Notes: generated by a model not told the origin, from the sequence alone. Shown: positions 25,947-35,563, numbered from the stretch's first letter. The stretch: 64,000 nucleotides of DNA from Nocardioides aromaticivorans (GCF_013408525.1 NZ_JACBZM010000001.1:992001-1056000); one strand, 5' to 3'. A program made the numbers and translations.

Positions 25947-27791
25947 CTACTCGACCGTGACGGACTTGGCGAGGTTGCGGGGCTGGTCGACGTCGTGGCC
26001 CAGCGCGGTGGCGAGCTCGCAGGCGAACAGCTGGAGCGGCAGGATCGCGACGAGGGGCTGCAGGAGCACGGGCACCTTCGGCAGCCGGATCAGGTCGTCG
26101 GCGTACGGCTCGATGGAGGTGTCGCCGGCCTCGGCCAGGCAGATCGTGCGGGCACCACGGGCCCGCACCTCCTGGATGCCGCTCAGCATCTTGCCGTGCA
26201 GGCTGTCGCGCCCCTTCGGGGGCACGACGCACAGCACCGGCAGGCCCTCCTCGACGAGCGCGATCGGGCCGTGCTTGAGCTCGCCGGCGGCGAAGCCCTC
26301 GGCGTGCAGGTAGGCGAGCTCCTTGAGCTTGAGCGCGCCCTCGAGCGCGACCGGGTAGCCGGCGTGGCGGCCGAGGAAGAGCACGGAGCGGGTCGTCGCG
26401 TGGGCGCGGGCCAGCTCGTAGACCGCGTCGGCGCCCTCGAGCACCGTCTCGATGTGCCCGGGCATCGCCTCGAGCTGCTCCATGATCTCGTCGATCTCGT
26501 CGCCGAAGCGGGTGCCCTTGACCTGCGCCATGTAGAGCGCGAGCAGGTAGCAGGCGACCAGCTGGGTCAGGAAGCCCTTGGTCGACGCGACGCCGATCTC
26601 GGGGCCGGCGTGGGTGTAGATCACCGCGTCGGACTCGCGCGGGATCGAGGAGCCGTTGGTGTTGCAGATCGCGAGCACCTTGGCCCGCTGGCTGCGCGCG
26701 TGCCGGATGGCCTGCAGGGTGTCGGCGGTCTCGCCGGACTGGCTGATCGCGACGATCAGCGTCGTGGAGTCGATGATCGGGTCGCGGTAGCGGAACTCCG
26801 ACGCGAGCTCGACCTCGACCGGGGTGCGGGTCCAGTGCTCGATGGCGTACTTGGCGACCATGCCGGCGTAGAAGGACGTGCCGCAGGCGATGATGATGAT
26901 CTTGTCGACGTCGCGCAGCTCCTCGTCAGCGAGGCGCATCTCGTCGAGCTGCAGCTGCCCCGCCGCCGTACGACGGCCGATCAGCGAGTCTGCGACAGCC
27001 CGCGGCTGCTCGAAGATCTCCTTGCGCATGAACCAGTCGTGGCCGTCCTTCTCCGCCGCGGACAGGTCCCAGTCGACGTGGAACTGCTTCGCCTCGACCG
27101 GGCGGCCGTGGAAGTCGGTGACGAGGACCTCGTCGCGCGTCATCACCACGATCTGGTCCTGGCCGAGCTCGAGCGCCTCGCGGGTGAACTCGATGAACGC
27201 GGCGACGTCGGAGCCGAGGAAGTTCTCCCCCTCGCCCAGGCCGACGACCAGCGGCGAGTTGCGGCGGGCGGCGACGACCTTGTCCGGCTCCTCGGCGTCG
27301 ATCGCGACGAGCGTGAACGCGCCGTCGAGCTGCTGGCACACGCGCTGCATGGCGGTGGTCAGGTCGACCCCCGACTGGACCTGCAGCTCCACGAGGTGGG
27401 CGACGATCTCGGTGTCGGTGTCGGAGAGCAGCACGTGGTCGTCGGCCTCGACGCGCTCACGGAGCTCGATGAAGTTCTCGATGATGCCGTTGTGCACCAG
27501 CGCGACCCGGCGGGAGCCGCCGGTGTGCGGGTGGGCGTTGACGTCGTTGGGCGGGCCGTGGGTGGCCCACCGGGTGTGCCCGATCCCGGTGTGGGCCACG
27601 GGCAGCGGCGTCTCGTCGAGCACCTTCTCGAGGTTGGCTAGCTTGCCGGCCCGCTTCTCCAGGGCGATGGCCCCGCCGTCCACGACCGCCACCCCGGCCG
27701 AGTCGTAGCCGCGGTACTCCAGCCGACGCAGGCCGTCGATGACCGTGTCCGTGGCCGACCTGGGCCCGACATATCCGACGATCCCGCACAT
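25947..27791 (-). CDS. glmS: Glutamine--fructose-6-phosphate aminotransferase (isomerizing)
   Basis: Makes glucosamine-6-phosphate, the entry to UDP-GlcNAc and peptidoglycan. Product of 614 residues: the N-terminal glutaminase begins MCGIVGYVG (Cys after removal of Met is the nucleophile), with GHTRWATHG and the sugar-isomerase domains carrying CGTSFYAG, SQSGETADT, ASTKGF and the C-terminal LPRNLAKSVTVE-type tail (QPRNLAKSVTVE here). A GlmM gene lies about 8 kb away on the same strand. Start ATG 27791; a much longer frame upstream overlaps coaA and is rejected. Confidence 0.97.
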   Translation of the reverse strand: MCGIVGYVGPRSATDTVIDGLRRLEYRGYDSAGVAVVDGGAIALEKRAGKLANLEKVLDETPLPVAHTGIGHTRWATHGPPNDVNAHPHTGGSRRVALVHNGIIENFIELRERVEADDHVLLSDTDTEIVAHLVELQVQSGVDLTTAMQRVCQQLDGAFTLVAIDAEEPDKVVAARRNSPLVVGLGEGENFLGSDVAAFIEFTREALELGQDQIVVMTRDEVLVTDFHGRPVEAKQFHVDWDLSAAEKDGHDWFMRKEIFEQPRAVADSLIGRRTAAGQLQLDEMRLADEELRDVDKIIIIACGTSFYAGMVAKYAIEHWTRTPVEVELASEFRYRDPIIDSTTLIVAISQSGETADTLQAIRHARSQRAKVLAICNTNGSSIPRESDAVIYTHAGPEIGVASTKGFLTQLVACYLLALYMAQVKGTRFGDEIDEIMEQLEAMPGHIETVLEGADAVYELARAHATTRSVLFLGRHAGYPVALEGALKLKELAYLHAEGFAAGELKHGPIALVEEGLPVLCVVPPKGRDSLHGKMLSGIQEVRARGARTICLAEAGDTSIEPYADDLIRLPKVPVLLQPLVAILPLQLFACELATALGHDVDQPRNLAKSVTVE

Positions 27792-27854
27792 GGGCCGACA
27801 GTCTAGTTGGGACGCGGCCGTCGGCCGACACGGCGCGACTGGAAGAATCGCCAC

Positions 27855-28841
27855 ATGGTCACGGCCACCGAGACGCCGGGGGCCCACGGCGAGGACTCGC
27901 CGCGGGAGTCCTCGCCGTACGTCGAGCTCGACCGTGCCACCTGGGCGATGCTGGCCTCGGAGACCGAGAGCCCGCTGACGAGCGACGAGGTGGCGCGGCT
28001 GCGCGGCATCGGCGACCAGCTGGACCTCGCGGAGATCCGCGACGTCTACCTGCCGCTCTCCCGCCTGCTCAGCCTCCGCGTGCGCGCCGCCACGGCGCTG
28101 CACCACGCCCAGCAGGAGTTCCTCCACGGCCTGACCCCGCCGCGCACCCCGTTCGTGATCGGTCTCGCGGGCTCGGTGGCCGTCGGCAAGTCGACCGCCG
28201 CGCGCGTTCTCCAGCAGATGCTCGCCCGCTGGCCCGAGCACCCCAATGTCGCCCTCGTCACCACCGACGGCTTCCTCTACCCCAACGCCGAACTGGTCAA
28301 GCGGGGCCTCCTCGAGCGCAAGGGCTTCCCCGAGTCGTACGACCGCAAGGCCCTCATGCGCTTCGTGATCGACATCAAGTCCGGCAAGGACGAGGTCGAG
28401 GCGCCGGTCTACTCCCACCTCGTCTACGACGTCCGCCAGGACCAGAAGGTCGTCGTGAAGAAGCCGGACATCGTCATCGTCGAGGGCCTCAACGTCCTCC
28501 AGCCGGCCCGCGTCCGGGGCGACGGCCGGGTCGGGCTCGGGCTGTCGGACTTCTTCGACTTCTCCATCTACGTCGACGCCAACACCAACCACATCCGGGA
28601 GTGGTACGTCGACCGCTTCCTGCGCCTGCGCGAGACCGCCTTCCGCGACCCCGACTCCTACTTCGCCAAGTACGCCGCCCTGAGCCACGACTCGGCGGTC
28701 GACGAGGCCCGCCGGATCTGGGACACCATCAACGGCCCCAACCTGGCGCAGAACGTCCTGCCGACCCGGTCGCGGGCGACGCTCGTGCTGCGGAAGTCCG
28801 CCGACCACTCGGTGGACTGGGTGCGGTTGCGCAAGATCTGA
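27855..28841 (+). CDS. coaA: Pantothenate kinase, type I
   Basis: First committed step of CoA synthesis: phosphorylates pantothenate. Product of 328 residues from ATG 27855 with GGAAG upstream. P-loop GSVAVGKST at residues 106-114, DGFLYPN near residue 140, Lys-rich [11 protein letters not shown], and EGLNVLQ near residue 215; ends [12 protein letters not shown] as in bacterial CoaA. An upstream in-frame ATG (27807) would add 16 basic residues without a ribosome site. Divergent from glmS, with a 63-bp shared spacer. Confidence 0.95.
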   Translation: MVTATETPGAHGEDSPRESSPYVELDRATWAMLASETESPLTSDEVARLRGIGDQLDLAEIRDVYLPLSRLLSLRVRAATALHHAQQEFLHGLTPPRTPFVIGLAGSVAVGKSTAARVLQQMLARWPEHPNVALVTTDGFLYPNAELVKRGLLERKGFPESYDRKALMRFVIDIKSGKDEVEAPVYSHLVYDVRQDQKVVVKKPDIVIVEGLNVLQPARVRGDGRVGLGLSDFFDFSIYVDANTNHIREWYVDRFLRLRETAFRDPDSYFAKYAALSHDSAVDEARRIWDTINGPNLAQNVLPTRSRATLVLRKSADHSVDWVRLRKI

Positions 28842-28867
28842 CGCCGTCGGTGGTCGCGGAGGTCGCG

Positions 28868-28905
28868 GGTGGTCGAGGAGGTCGCGCAGCGACCGTCTCG
28901 AGACC
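28868..28905 (+). repeat. REP-like hairpin element, copy A
   Basis: The 38-bp element opens with GGTGGTCGAGGA and closes with GTCTCGAGACC. The inner arms GGTCGC and GCGACC flank GCA and form a hairpin. The closing GTCTCGAGAC is itself palindromic. It is the start of the first 153-bp unit in the coaA-HNH spacer. Elements of this sequence type are common between genes in Nocardioides, from my memory of such genomes. Confidence 0.75.
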
Positions 28906-29020
28906 TCTTGCTCCGGTGCACCTGCTGTGCCCTGCGGTTTGTCCGTGGTCGGGTCTTCAAGCGCAGCGACGAGGACAGTGGGCGCGGGGCTGGGTTCCGG
29001 CTGTCGGGTGCCGTCCGCCC

Positions 29021-29058
29021 GGTGGTCGAGGAGGTCGCGCAGCGACCGTCACGAGACC
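29021..29058 (+). repeat. REP-like hairpin element, copy B
   Basis: Same 38-bp element as copy A with one change (GTCACGAGACC in place of GTCTCGAGACC). It begins exactly 153 bp after copy A and is followed by the same flanking sequence, so it arose by tandem duplication of the whole unit. Confidence 0.75.
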
Positions 29059-29290
29059 TCTGGCTCCGGTGCACCCGCTGTGCCCTGCGGTTTGTCCACG
29101 GTCGGGTTCTCAAGCGGCAGCGACGAGGACGGTGGGCGCGGGGCTGGGTTCGGTTGTCGGATGCGGTCCGGCAGCTCCGCCGTCACTTCTTGCGCCGCCT
29201 GTCGTCCACAAGGCCCGGCGGGCGCGCCGTTGTGCACAGGCAAGTCCCGCGCCAACCGGTTGTGTCGGTCCTCCGTGATCCAATACACGT

Positions 29291-30541
29291 ATGGCCACGC
29301 AGGACAGACACCACCAGCTCGCGGACATGTCCGCCGACGCCGTGCTGTCCTTCGCCGAGCAGCGCCACGCGGCCCGACTCGATGCCGAGCGCGACATCCT
29401 CGAAGCCGCCTACCAGTGGGCCGTCCTCCACTCACCCGACGCACTGCCGCCCGGCGACAAGCGCGGTCGCGAGCGCGCGAAGCCCGCGGGTGCGGCCGGT
29501 ACGCCGCGGATCACCGAACACGCCGCCGCGACCTTCGGCGCCCGCATCCAGACCTCGCCGTACGGCGCGAAGAGGCTGATCGCCGACGCCGCCGACCTCC
29601 ACCACCGCCTCCCCAACCTCTGGGCAGGCGTGAAAGCCGGGACCGTCCGCTCCACCCACGCCCGGCACGTCGCCGACGCCACCCGCGAACTGACTGCGGA
29701 CGAGGCCGCCTGGGTCGACGCCGAGGTCGTGGAGATCGCTGACGGCCGGTTGGCCTGGACCCGGTTCGAAGCCATCGTCGAGGGCAAGGTCGCCGCCGCC
29801 TGCCCCGAGCTCGCGAGGGCCAAGGAGGAGGCCGCGGCGAAGGACACCTTCATCCGCCGCTCCCGCGTCGACAAGCACGGCATCATGACGATGACCATCC
29901 GCGACCACGCCGCCGTGATCCTCGGCTCCGAGGCCGGCCTCGACGCTACCGCCGACGGGTTGAAGGACCAGATGCCCGATGCCACCAAGAGCGAGCGGCG
30001 CCTGGCGGCGTTCGCGCTGCTCACCAACCCTGAGGCCCACGTCGATCTCTCGGTGGGTCCGGTGAAGCCGAAGGTCCTCATCCGGCTGCACTGCACCCCC
30101 GACTCGGCCATCGCCCGGATGGAGGGCCACGGCCCCCTGACGATCGAGTACGTCCGCCACCTGGTCGCCCACTTCGCTAGCCAGGTCAAGGTCCAGCCGG
30201 TCATCAATCTCAACCAGGGCGCCGCCGTCGACGCCTACGAGATCCCGCACCGGCTCCGCGAAGCGGTGCACCTGATCCACCCCGGCGACACGTTCCCCTT
30301 CGCCGCCAACACGACGAAGAACGTCGACCTCGACCACCAGATCCCCTACGCCGAGAGCGGACCCACCTCCACCGACAACCTCGGCCCCCTCACCCGCACC
30401 CACCACCGCATCAAGACCCACACCGGCTGGCAAGTACGACAACCCTTCCCCGGGATCGTCATCTGGCGAGACCCACACGGGGCCCACTACCTGGTCGACC
30501 AGACCGGAACACGACGAGTCGACGGCAACCACGCCGCCTGA
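29291..30541 (+). CDS. DUF222 / HNH endonuclease domain protein (13E12-repeat family)
   Basis: Product of 416 residues. Residues about 20-290 are the helical DUF222 domain; residues about 345-385 carry the HNH nuclease motif with NVDLDHQIPYAESGPTSTDNL and THHRIKTHTGW, so the metal and catalytic histidines appear present. Such proteins occur in many, highly variable copies in actinobacterial genomes, associated with repeats; their role (mobile or self-propagating nuclease, phase variation) is unresolved. The gene lies just after a tandem duplication of repeat units, fitting a mobile history. Confidence 0.88.
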   Translation: MATQDRHHQLADMSADAVLSFAEQRHAARLDAERDILEAAYQWAVLHSPDALPPGDKRGRERAKPAGAAGTPRITEHAAATFGARIQTSPYGAKRLIADAADLHHRLPNLWAGVKAGTVRSTHARHVADATRELTADEAAWVDAEVVEIADGRLAWTRFEAIVEGKVAAACPELARAKEEAAAKDTFIRRSRVDKHGIMTMTIRDHAAVILGSEAGLDATADGLKDQMPDATKSERRLAAFALLTNPEAHVDLSVGPVKPKVLIRLHCTPDSAIARMEGHGPLTIEYVRHLVAHFASQVKVQPVINLNQGAAVDAYEIPHRLREAVHLIHPGDTFPFAANTTKNVDLDHQIPYAESGPTSTDNLGPLTRTHHRIKTHTGWQVRQPFPGIVIWRDPHGAHYLVDQTGTRRVDGNHAA

Positions 30542-30560
30542 CCGTTGGCTGCCTCGCCCC

Positions 30561-31232
30561 TCAGGCCCAGAGGCCCTCAGCCGCGATCCGGCGCGGGTCG
30601 ACGCCGTCGTCGAGCAAGGCGACCAGCCGTGCCGCCAGGATGTCCGGTGCCCCGGGTGGGACCAGCAGGTGGGTCGACCACACCATCCGGTCGTCGCGGT
30701 GGTGGATGGTGATGCGATCGCCCTCCCGTGCGGCCCAGTGGGTCGTCGCGGGCCTGAGCTCCTTCATGTGCCGGATCACCGCCCGCGGCCGTGTCTCCCA
30801 GCTCCGGTCCGCCATGGCGTCGCGGACCACGGCCACATAGCGGTCGCGCTCGAAGCTCAGGGTGGGCAGGTCGAGAGGTTGCCGCCATTCCGGCTCCAAT
30901 CCCGTAGCAGGATCGGGTCCGCTGCCGGATTCGGGGAGGGCCGCGTCATAGACCCCCGTCAACGTTCGGAAGTCGGTCCACTCGACCTGCTCGCCTCGTC
31001 CGATGACCAGTCCGGCGACATTCGCGCAGCCGAACTCGCCGCAGGCGCAGCCGTAGAAGGCGATCCGGCGCGGCGGATCCTGGGGAAGCAGCGCGCCGCT
31101 GTCCAGGATGTCGGCCGGGTCGTTGCCCTCGTCCGCGCCGGACGAGGCGAGGAGGTCCTCACCGTCGACGAGCAGCCGCACGCTCGGGTAGTTGGGGACG
31201 CGGGAGTCGATCCGGATGGTCAGCTCGTTCAC
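30561..31232 (-). CDS. Unknown protein with CxCxxxxC motif, coupled to a Ser/Thr kinase
   Basis: Product of 223 residues from GTG 31232, which overlaps the kinase stop codon (GTGA). No signal peptide or membrane helix. A cysteine cluster GCACGEFGCANV (near residue 63) could bind metal. The remainder is mixed alpha/beta with FERDRYVAVVRDAM and a C-terminal DPRRIAAEGLWA. I have seen similar hypothetical proteins in actinobacteria but know no function. Coupling suggests it works with, or is a substrate of, the kinase; it could also be accidental. It converges on the HNH gene with only 19 bp between. Confidence 0.75.
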   Translation of the reverse strand: MNELTIRIDSRVPNYPSVRLLVDGEDLLASSGADEGNDPADILDSGALLPQDPPRRIAFYGCACGEFGCANVAGLVIGRGEQVEWTDFRTLTGVYDAALPESGSGPDPATGLEPEWRQPLDLPTLSFERDRYVAVVRDAMADRSWETRPRAVIRHMKELRPATTHWAAREGDRITIHHRDDRMVWSTHLLVPPGAPDILAARLVALLDDGVDPRRIAAEGLWA

Positions 31233-32908
31233 TCGACCACCACGCCGCGCATCTCCGACGGCGGCCGGAACCGGACCTTGCCCTCGTCGATCGCCTGCTG
31301 CGGGTCGGAGCCCTTCCGGACGTACACCGTGAAGCCGAAGCGGTAGTCGATGTACAGGACGGCCAGCTTCTCCAGCTCCTTCGAGGCGTCGTAGTAGCTC
31401 CACCGGTAGTACGCCGGGCGGCCGTCCACCTCGACGGTCTCGGGCTCGTCGCCGGACTCCTCGCGATAGTGCGGCAGGCCGCCGGCGTCCTGGCTCCACA
31501 ACGAGTAGTTGACCTCGACCGGGGTTCCGTCCGACAGGTTGACATTGCACTTCCACAGTGCCGGGCGCTTCACCGCCCCACCGGCGTCGTAACAGGGACC
31601 CGAGCGGGTCAGCTCCGGGTACGCCCAGAACAGGCCGGGCAGGCCGAACGGCTCGGTGCAGGTGTCGAGCGAGGCGACCACCCGGTCGGGCTCGTTCCAG
31701 CAGCGCGGTCCCGGCTCGGCGACCGGGGAGGTGGCGGGCGACGTGGCCGGAGAGGTCCCCACGGTCATGCCGGACGTCGTCGTACCGGCTGCTCCTCCGC
31801 CGTCCCCGTCGTCACCCGAGAAGACCCCGGCCGCCGCGAGCGCGCCAGCCGTGCCGGCGACCACCACCAGCACCGCGAGGACGATGCCGACGAGCCTGCC
31901 CCGCGACCGCCGGCCCCGATCCGGACCCGACGGCGCCCGAGGCGCCGGGGGTGCGGGCGGCCCGACGGGTGGCCGGGGCGGGGGTGCGTCCCGGTCACGG
32001 GTGGACTCGCGGGTGCGCCCGGGACCGACCGGCACGCTGGGCGAGGTCATCGTGGGCGCTGCGGGGCCGGCCTCCGCCACCGTCCGCACCGAGCGCAGGA
32101 AGGACTGCATCTCGGGGGCACTGGCGAACCGGTCGGCCGGATCCTTGGCCATCGAGCGGCGGACGAGCTGGTTGACGGCGTGGCTCCACGGGTCGTCGCC
32201 GGGCAGCTGCGGGACGGGCGCCGACTGGTGGGCCACGGCCAGCTGGACCATGGTGCCCTCGTACGGCAGCCTGCCGGTCACGAGGAACCACAGCAGGCAG
32301 CCCACGGCGTAGAGGTCGGTGCGCTCGGTCGCCGGGTGCCCGTCGAAGCGCTCCGGCGCGAGATAGGCCCAGGTGCCGATCACGCCCTGCGTCTGCTCGG
32401 TGTTGACCACATCGGCCGCCTGGGCGATGCCGAAGTCGCAGAGGAACGCCCGGACGCCGCTCGCCTCGCGGCGCAGCAGCACGTTGCTCGGCTTCACGTC
32501 GCGGTGCACCAGGCCGACGGCGTGGGCGTCGGCGAGGCCGTCGAGCACCTGGTCGACGAGCCCGAGTGCCTCGGCGGGCGGCAACGGGCCCCGCGCCTCG
32601 ACGAGAGCCGTCAGGTCGCCGTCGGGGATGAGCTGCGTGGAGATGTAGAGCCAGCCGTCGTGCTCTCCCGTGTCGTAGACCTGGACGACGTGCGGCGAGT
32701 CCAGACGGGCCAGGGCCTGCGCCTCCCGCCGGAAGCGCGCGACCATGTCGGGCGAGCCGACGAGCTGCGGCGCGAGCAGCTTCAGCGCGACGCGGCGCCC
32801 CAAGTCCTCGTGGACGGCGGTGAGCACGACGCCCATCCCGCCGTGGCCCAGCCGGTCGACGACGCGGTAGCGCCCGAAGACCTCACCCGGTTCCGGCAAC
32901 GCGCCCAT
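31229..32908 (-). CDS. Membrane serine/threonine protein kinase (PknB-like)
   Basis: Product of 559 residues. The kinase domain (residues 14-275) has the Gly loop LGHGGMGVV (21-29), Lys43, catalytic HRDVKPSN with D137 and N142, DFG 158-160 and a YLAPE activation segment, so it should be active. A Pro-rich linker (about 300-350) leads to one membrane helix (about 360-382) and a 175-residue outer domain with four cysteines, a sensor of unknown ligand without PASTA repeats. ATG 32908 has no Shine-Dalgarno but TAGAGT seven bases upstream, suggesting a leaderless message. A longer in-frame start is rejected. Confidence 0.92.
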   Translation of the reverse strand: MGALPEPGEVFGRYRVVDRLGHGGMGVVLTAVHEDLGRRVALKLLAPQLVGSPDMVARFRREAQALARLDSPHVVQVYDTGEHDGWLYISTQLIPDGDLTALVEARGPLPPAEALGLVDQVLDGLADAHAVGLVHRDVKPSNVLLRREASGVRAFLCDFGIAQAADVVNTEQTQGVIGTWAYLAPERFDGHPATERTDLYAVGCLLWFLVTGRLPYEGTMVQLAVAHQSAPVPQLPGDDPWSHAVNQLVRRSMAKDPADRFASAPEMQSFLRSVRTVAEAGPAAPTMTSPSVPVGPGRTRESTRDRDAPPPRPPVGPPAPPAPRAPSGPDRGRRSRGRLVGIVLAVLVVVAGTAGALAAAGVFSGDDGDGGGAAGTTTSGMTVGTSPATSPATSPVAEPGPRCWNEPDRVVASLDTCTEPFGLPGLFWAYPELTRSGPCYDAGGAVKRPALWKCNVNLSDGTPVEVNYSLWSQDAGGLPHYREESGDEPETVEVDGRPAYYRWSYYDASKELEKLAVLYIDYRFGFTVYVRKGSDPQQAIDEGKVRFRPPSEMRGVVVE

Positions 32909-32915
32909 GGCTGGA

Positions 32916-32921
32916 ACTCTA
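32916..32921 (-). promoter_or_regulatory. -10-like TAGAGT placed for a leaderless kinase transcript
   Basis: TAGAGT on the minus strand fits TANNNT and lies seven bases before the ATG at 32908, with no ribosome binding site between. In actinobacteria this spacing typically gives an mRNA starting at the start codon. Confidence 0.5.
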
Positions 32922-32973
32922 GGGCGATGCGCGGTGGACCGGGCGTGGTTCGGCGCTACTCCCCGCCGGCCGC

Positions 32974-34140
32974 TCACACCTGCGGCAGGTCCAGCGGGCC
33001 GTCGTAGTCCTCGACCTCGCCGGGCACCGGCTCGACGGCGTACTCACGCGAGCCGTCGAGGCCGATCCGGACGACGGCCCAGCGCTGGTCGACGTGGTCT
33101 CCGTCGCCGTCCTCCGCCCAGTCGCTGACGACGGCGAGCAGGTGCGCGTCGTCCTCCTAGACCACCTCGAAGATGCCGACCTGCTCCGCCGTCCTCAGCC
33201 GCAGCCGCTCCGTGCCCGTGCGGGCGTCGAGCACCGTGAGCTCGTGGTCGCCGGAGCCTCCGTACGTCGATGTGCCGGCCATCACCCGGGAGGAGTCCGG
33301 GGAGAACGAGACGAGACGGTCCTCGCAGGTCGTCCAGAGGACGGAGCCCTTCGGGTCGGCCACCCCCGCGCACGACCCGTCGCCGTCCTCGATGATCTCG
33401 GTGGTGCCGGCAGTGAGCCCGTTCGCAGCGACGGCCTCCACGTCGGGGATCCCGCGGTCGGTCGCGACGGGTCGGCGGCCGGGACGCAGGATCCACGCGC
33501 TCCCCGACGGACCTCCGTCGCCGATGGCCTCCCAGCGCTTCAGCAGGACGACGCAATCCGCGTCGGCGCCCGTGCAGTCGGTGCCGGTCACGGTCACCAC
33601 GGTCATCGGCAGGCCGAGGTCGGTCGCGGGGATGGCGAGCTCGGTGGCCACACGACCTCCGTCCTGCACGACCACCGCCTTCCCGCCGGCGATGAAGGCG
33701 CCGAGCCGGCCGTCGGTCGAGGCGACCACACCCCCTTCCACGGCGTCCAGCTCGGTGACCCACTCCGCAACGCGGGAGCCGTCGGCGTCCAGGGCGAAGA
33801 CCCGACCCTGCCCCATGTCGTCGGGAGTCGTGCCCACCAGGAAGCCGTCGTCGAGGGCGACGAATTCGGCGACCTCGACACCGGAGTCGACCGCGAGGGT
33901 CAGCCGTTCGGCTCCCCGCCGGAGCTCCGCGCCGGCGAGGTAGCCCTGCGCCGGCCCCTCGCCCACCGGCAGGTCACCCAGCGTCAGCGCACCGTCGGCG
34001 GCAGGACCACCCCGGCGGTGCTCGTCGTCGCCCGCCAGCACCACCGGTGCGGCGACCGCGACCGCGACGACACCCACCACGCCGGCCACGACGGCCCAGG
34101 GCCTCAGCGACCTCGACGACATCGACGACATCGACGACAT
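32974..34140 (-). pseudogene. Membrane-anchored beta-propeller-like protein interrupted by an in-frame amber codon
   Basis: An N-terminal helix (about residues 14-36) is followed by repeated beta-strand blocks (RVFALDADGSRVAEW, GSVLWTTCEDRLVSFSPDSSRVMAG, HELTVLDARTGTERLRL) typical of WD40/PQQ-like propellers. TAG at 33157-33159 stops the frame after 327 residues. The same frame continues with about 60 codons of good coding bias (..HLLAVVSDWAEDG.., ..RWAVVRIGLDGSREY..) to TGA 32974-32976, clearly the missing last blades. A GAG to TAG change would explain it. Three tandem 9-bp repeats give MSSMSSMSS at the start. GGAGGA lies upstream of ATG 34140. Confidence 0.75.
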
Positions 34141-34207
34141 GGAGCGAATCCTCCGCGACCGCCCCTGCCGCCGTCCCGGGAACCCGGAGATCTCCCCCGG
34201 CAGTCGG

Positions 34208-35563
34208 CTACAGCGCCAGCCGCTCCCGTACGACGTCAGCGAGCTGGTTCGCGACCGACTCCGCCTGCTCGGCGGTCGGCGCCTCGACCATGACGCGCAC
34301 GAGCGGCTCGGTCCCCGAGGGCCGGAGCAGCACCCGTCCGGACGAGCCCAGCTCGGCCTCGGCCTCCTGGACCGCGGCGACGAGCGCGACGTCGTCGGTG
34401 CGGGTGCGGTCGACGCCGCCGACGTTGACCAGGACCTGCGGGAGGCGGGTCATCACGCCCGCGAGGTCCTGCAGGGACGAGCCGGTGGCGACCATGCGCT
34501 GAAGCACGTGCAGGGCGGTCAGCAGGCCGTCGCCGGTGGTGGCGTGGTCGCGCAGGATGACGTGGCCGGACTGCTCGCCGCCGAGCGAGTAGCCGCCGGC
34601 GCGCATGTCTTCCAGCACGTAGCGGTCGCCGACGGCGGTCTGCCGGACGGTGACGCCGGCGGCGGTCATCGCCTGCACCAGGCCGAGGTTGCTCATCACG
34701 GTCGCGACGAGGGTGTCGTCGACGAGCCGGCCGGCGGCCTTCAGCGCCAGCGCGAGGATGCCCATGATCTGGTCGCCGTCGACGACCTCGCCGGTGTGGT
34801 CGACGGCCAGGCAGCGGTCGGCGTCGCCGTCGACCGCGAAGCCCGCGTCGGCGCCGTGCTCGAGGACCGCCTTGCGCAGCGGGTCGAGGTGGGTGGAGCC
34901 GCAGCCGTCGTTGATGTTGAGGCCGTCGGGCTCCGCGCCGATGGTGATCACCGTGGCGCCGGCGAGGCGCAGCGCGTGCGGGCCGACCTCGCTGGCCGCG
35001 CCGTGCGCGCAGTCGAGTACGACGGTCAGCCCGGCCAGGGGGCGGGCGTCGGGTGCGTCGAGGGTGCCGACGAGGTGGGCGGCGTACTCCTCGACAGTGG
35101 GGCCGTAGGGGGTGACCCGGCCGACGGCACCGCCGGTGGGGCGATCCCAGTCCTGGCCGAGGTGCTCCTCGATCTCCCGCTCCAGGGCGTCGTCGAGCTT
35201 CACGCCACCGCGGGCGAGGAACTTGATGCCGTTGTCGGGCATGGCGTTGTGCGAGGCGCTGATGACGACACCGACGTCGGCGTTGAGCGCGTCGGTGAAG
35301 TAGGCGACGCCGGGGGTCGGCAGGACCCGCAGGCGGAGCACGTCGACGCCGGCGGAAGCGAGGCCGGCGACGACCGCGTGCTCCAGGAACTGTCCGGAGA
35401 TCCGGGTGTCGCGGCCGACGACGGCCAGCGGGCGCGGCCGGTCGAAGTCACCGTGCTCGACGAGCACGCGGGCCGCGGCGACGCCGAGGCCGAGCGCCAG
35501 CTCGGCGGTGAGCTTGTCGTTGGCCAGGCCGCGGACCCCGTCGGTCCCGAAGATGCGGGTCAC
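34208..35563 (-). CDS. glmM: Phosphoglucosamine mutase
   Basis: Interconverts glucosamine-6-phosphate and glucosamine-1-phosphate for UDP-GlcNAc synthesis. Product of 451 residues starting [12 protein letters not shown]; phosphoserine loop [12 protein letters not shown] near residue 100, metal loop DGDADRC near residue 242, sugar loop GGEQSGH near residue 326 and phosphate loop [12 protein letters not shown] near residue 417. It follows rpsI by 107 bp containing a strong terminator, so it probably has its own promoter; the rplM-rpsI-glmM order is the usual actinobacterial one. Confidence 0.97.
   Translation of the reverse strand: MTRIFGTDGVRGLANDKLTAELALGLGVAAARVLVEHGDFDRPRPLAVVGRDTRISGQFLEHAVVAGLASAGVDVLRLRVLPTPGVAYFTDALNADVGVVISASHNAMPDNGIKFLARGGVKLDDALEREIEEHLGQDWDRPTGGAVGRVTPYGPTVEEYAAHLVGTLDAPDARPLAGLTVVLDCAHGAASEVGPHALRLAGATVITIGAEPDGLNINDGCGSTHLDPLRKAVLEHGADAGFAVDGDADRCLAVDHTGEVVDGDQIMGILALALKAAGRLVDDTLVATVMSNLGLVQAMTAAGVTVRQTAVGDRYVLEDMRAGGYSLGGEQSGHVILRDHATTGDGLLTALHVLQRMVATGSSLQDLAGVMTRLPQVLVNVGGVDRTRTDDVALVAAVQEAEAELGSSGRVLLRPSGTEPLVRVMVEAPTAEQAESVANQLADVVRERLAL

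Larger units (their letters stand above)
28868..29173 (+). repeat. Imperfect 153-bp tandem duplication
   Basis: Two head-to-tail units (28868-29020 and 29021-about 29173) share the hairpin element and about 110 bp of following DNA with scattered substitutions and small indels. The similarity fades after about 29165. Neither unit encodes a plausible protein. Confidence 0.8.
28842..29290. other. 449-bp gene-free spacer filled by a tandem duplication
   Basis: No credible gene is present. The spacer holds two copies, 153 bp apart, of a unit that begins with a GGTGGTCGAGG hairpin element, followed by related GC-rich DNA (CTCCGGTGCAC, GTGCCCTGCGGTTTGTCC, GCGCGGGGCTGGGTTC). The last 110 bases are unique and must contain the promoter of the DUF222/HNH gene; ACACGT-rich sequence directly before the ATG gives no clear -10. 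Confidence 0.7.

Noticed and set aside
25947..28808. Possible 953-residue GlmS with a long N-terminal extension
   Set aside because: GlmS must start at MCG because the Cys is the catalytic N-terminus; the extension overlaps coaA on the other strand.
28868..29173. CRISPR array
   Set aside because: Only two units, period 153 bp, no spacer-like unique segments and no cas genes.
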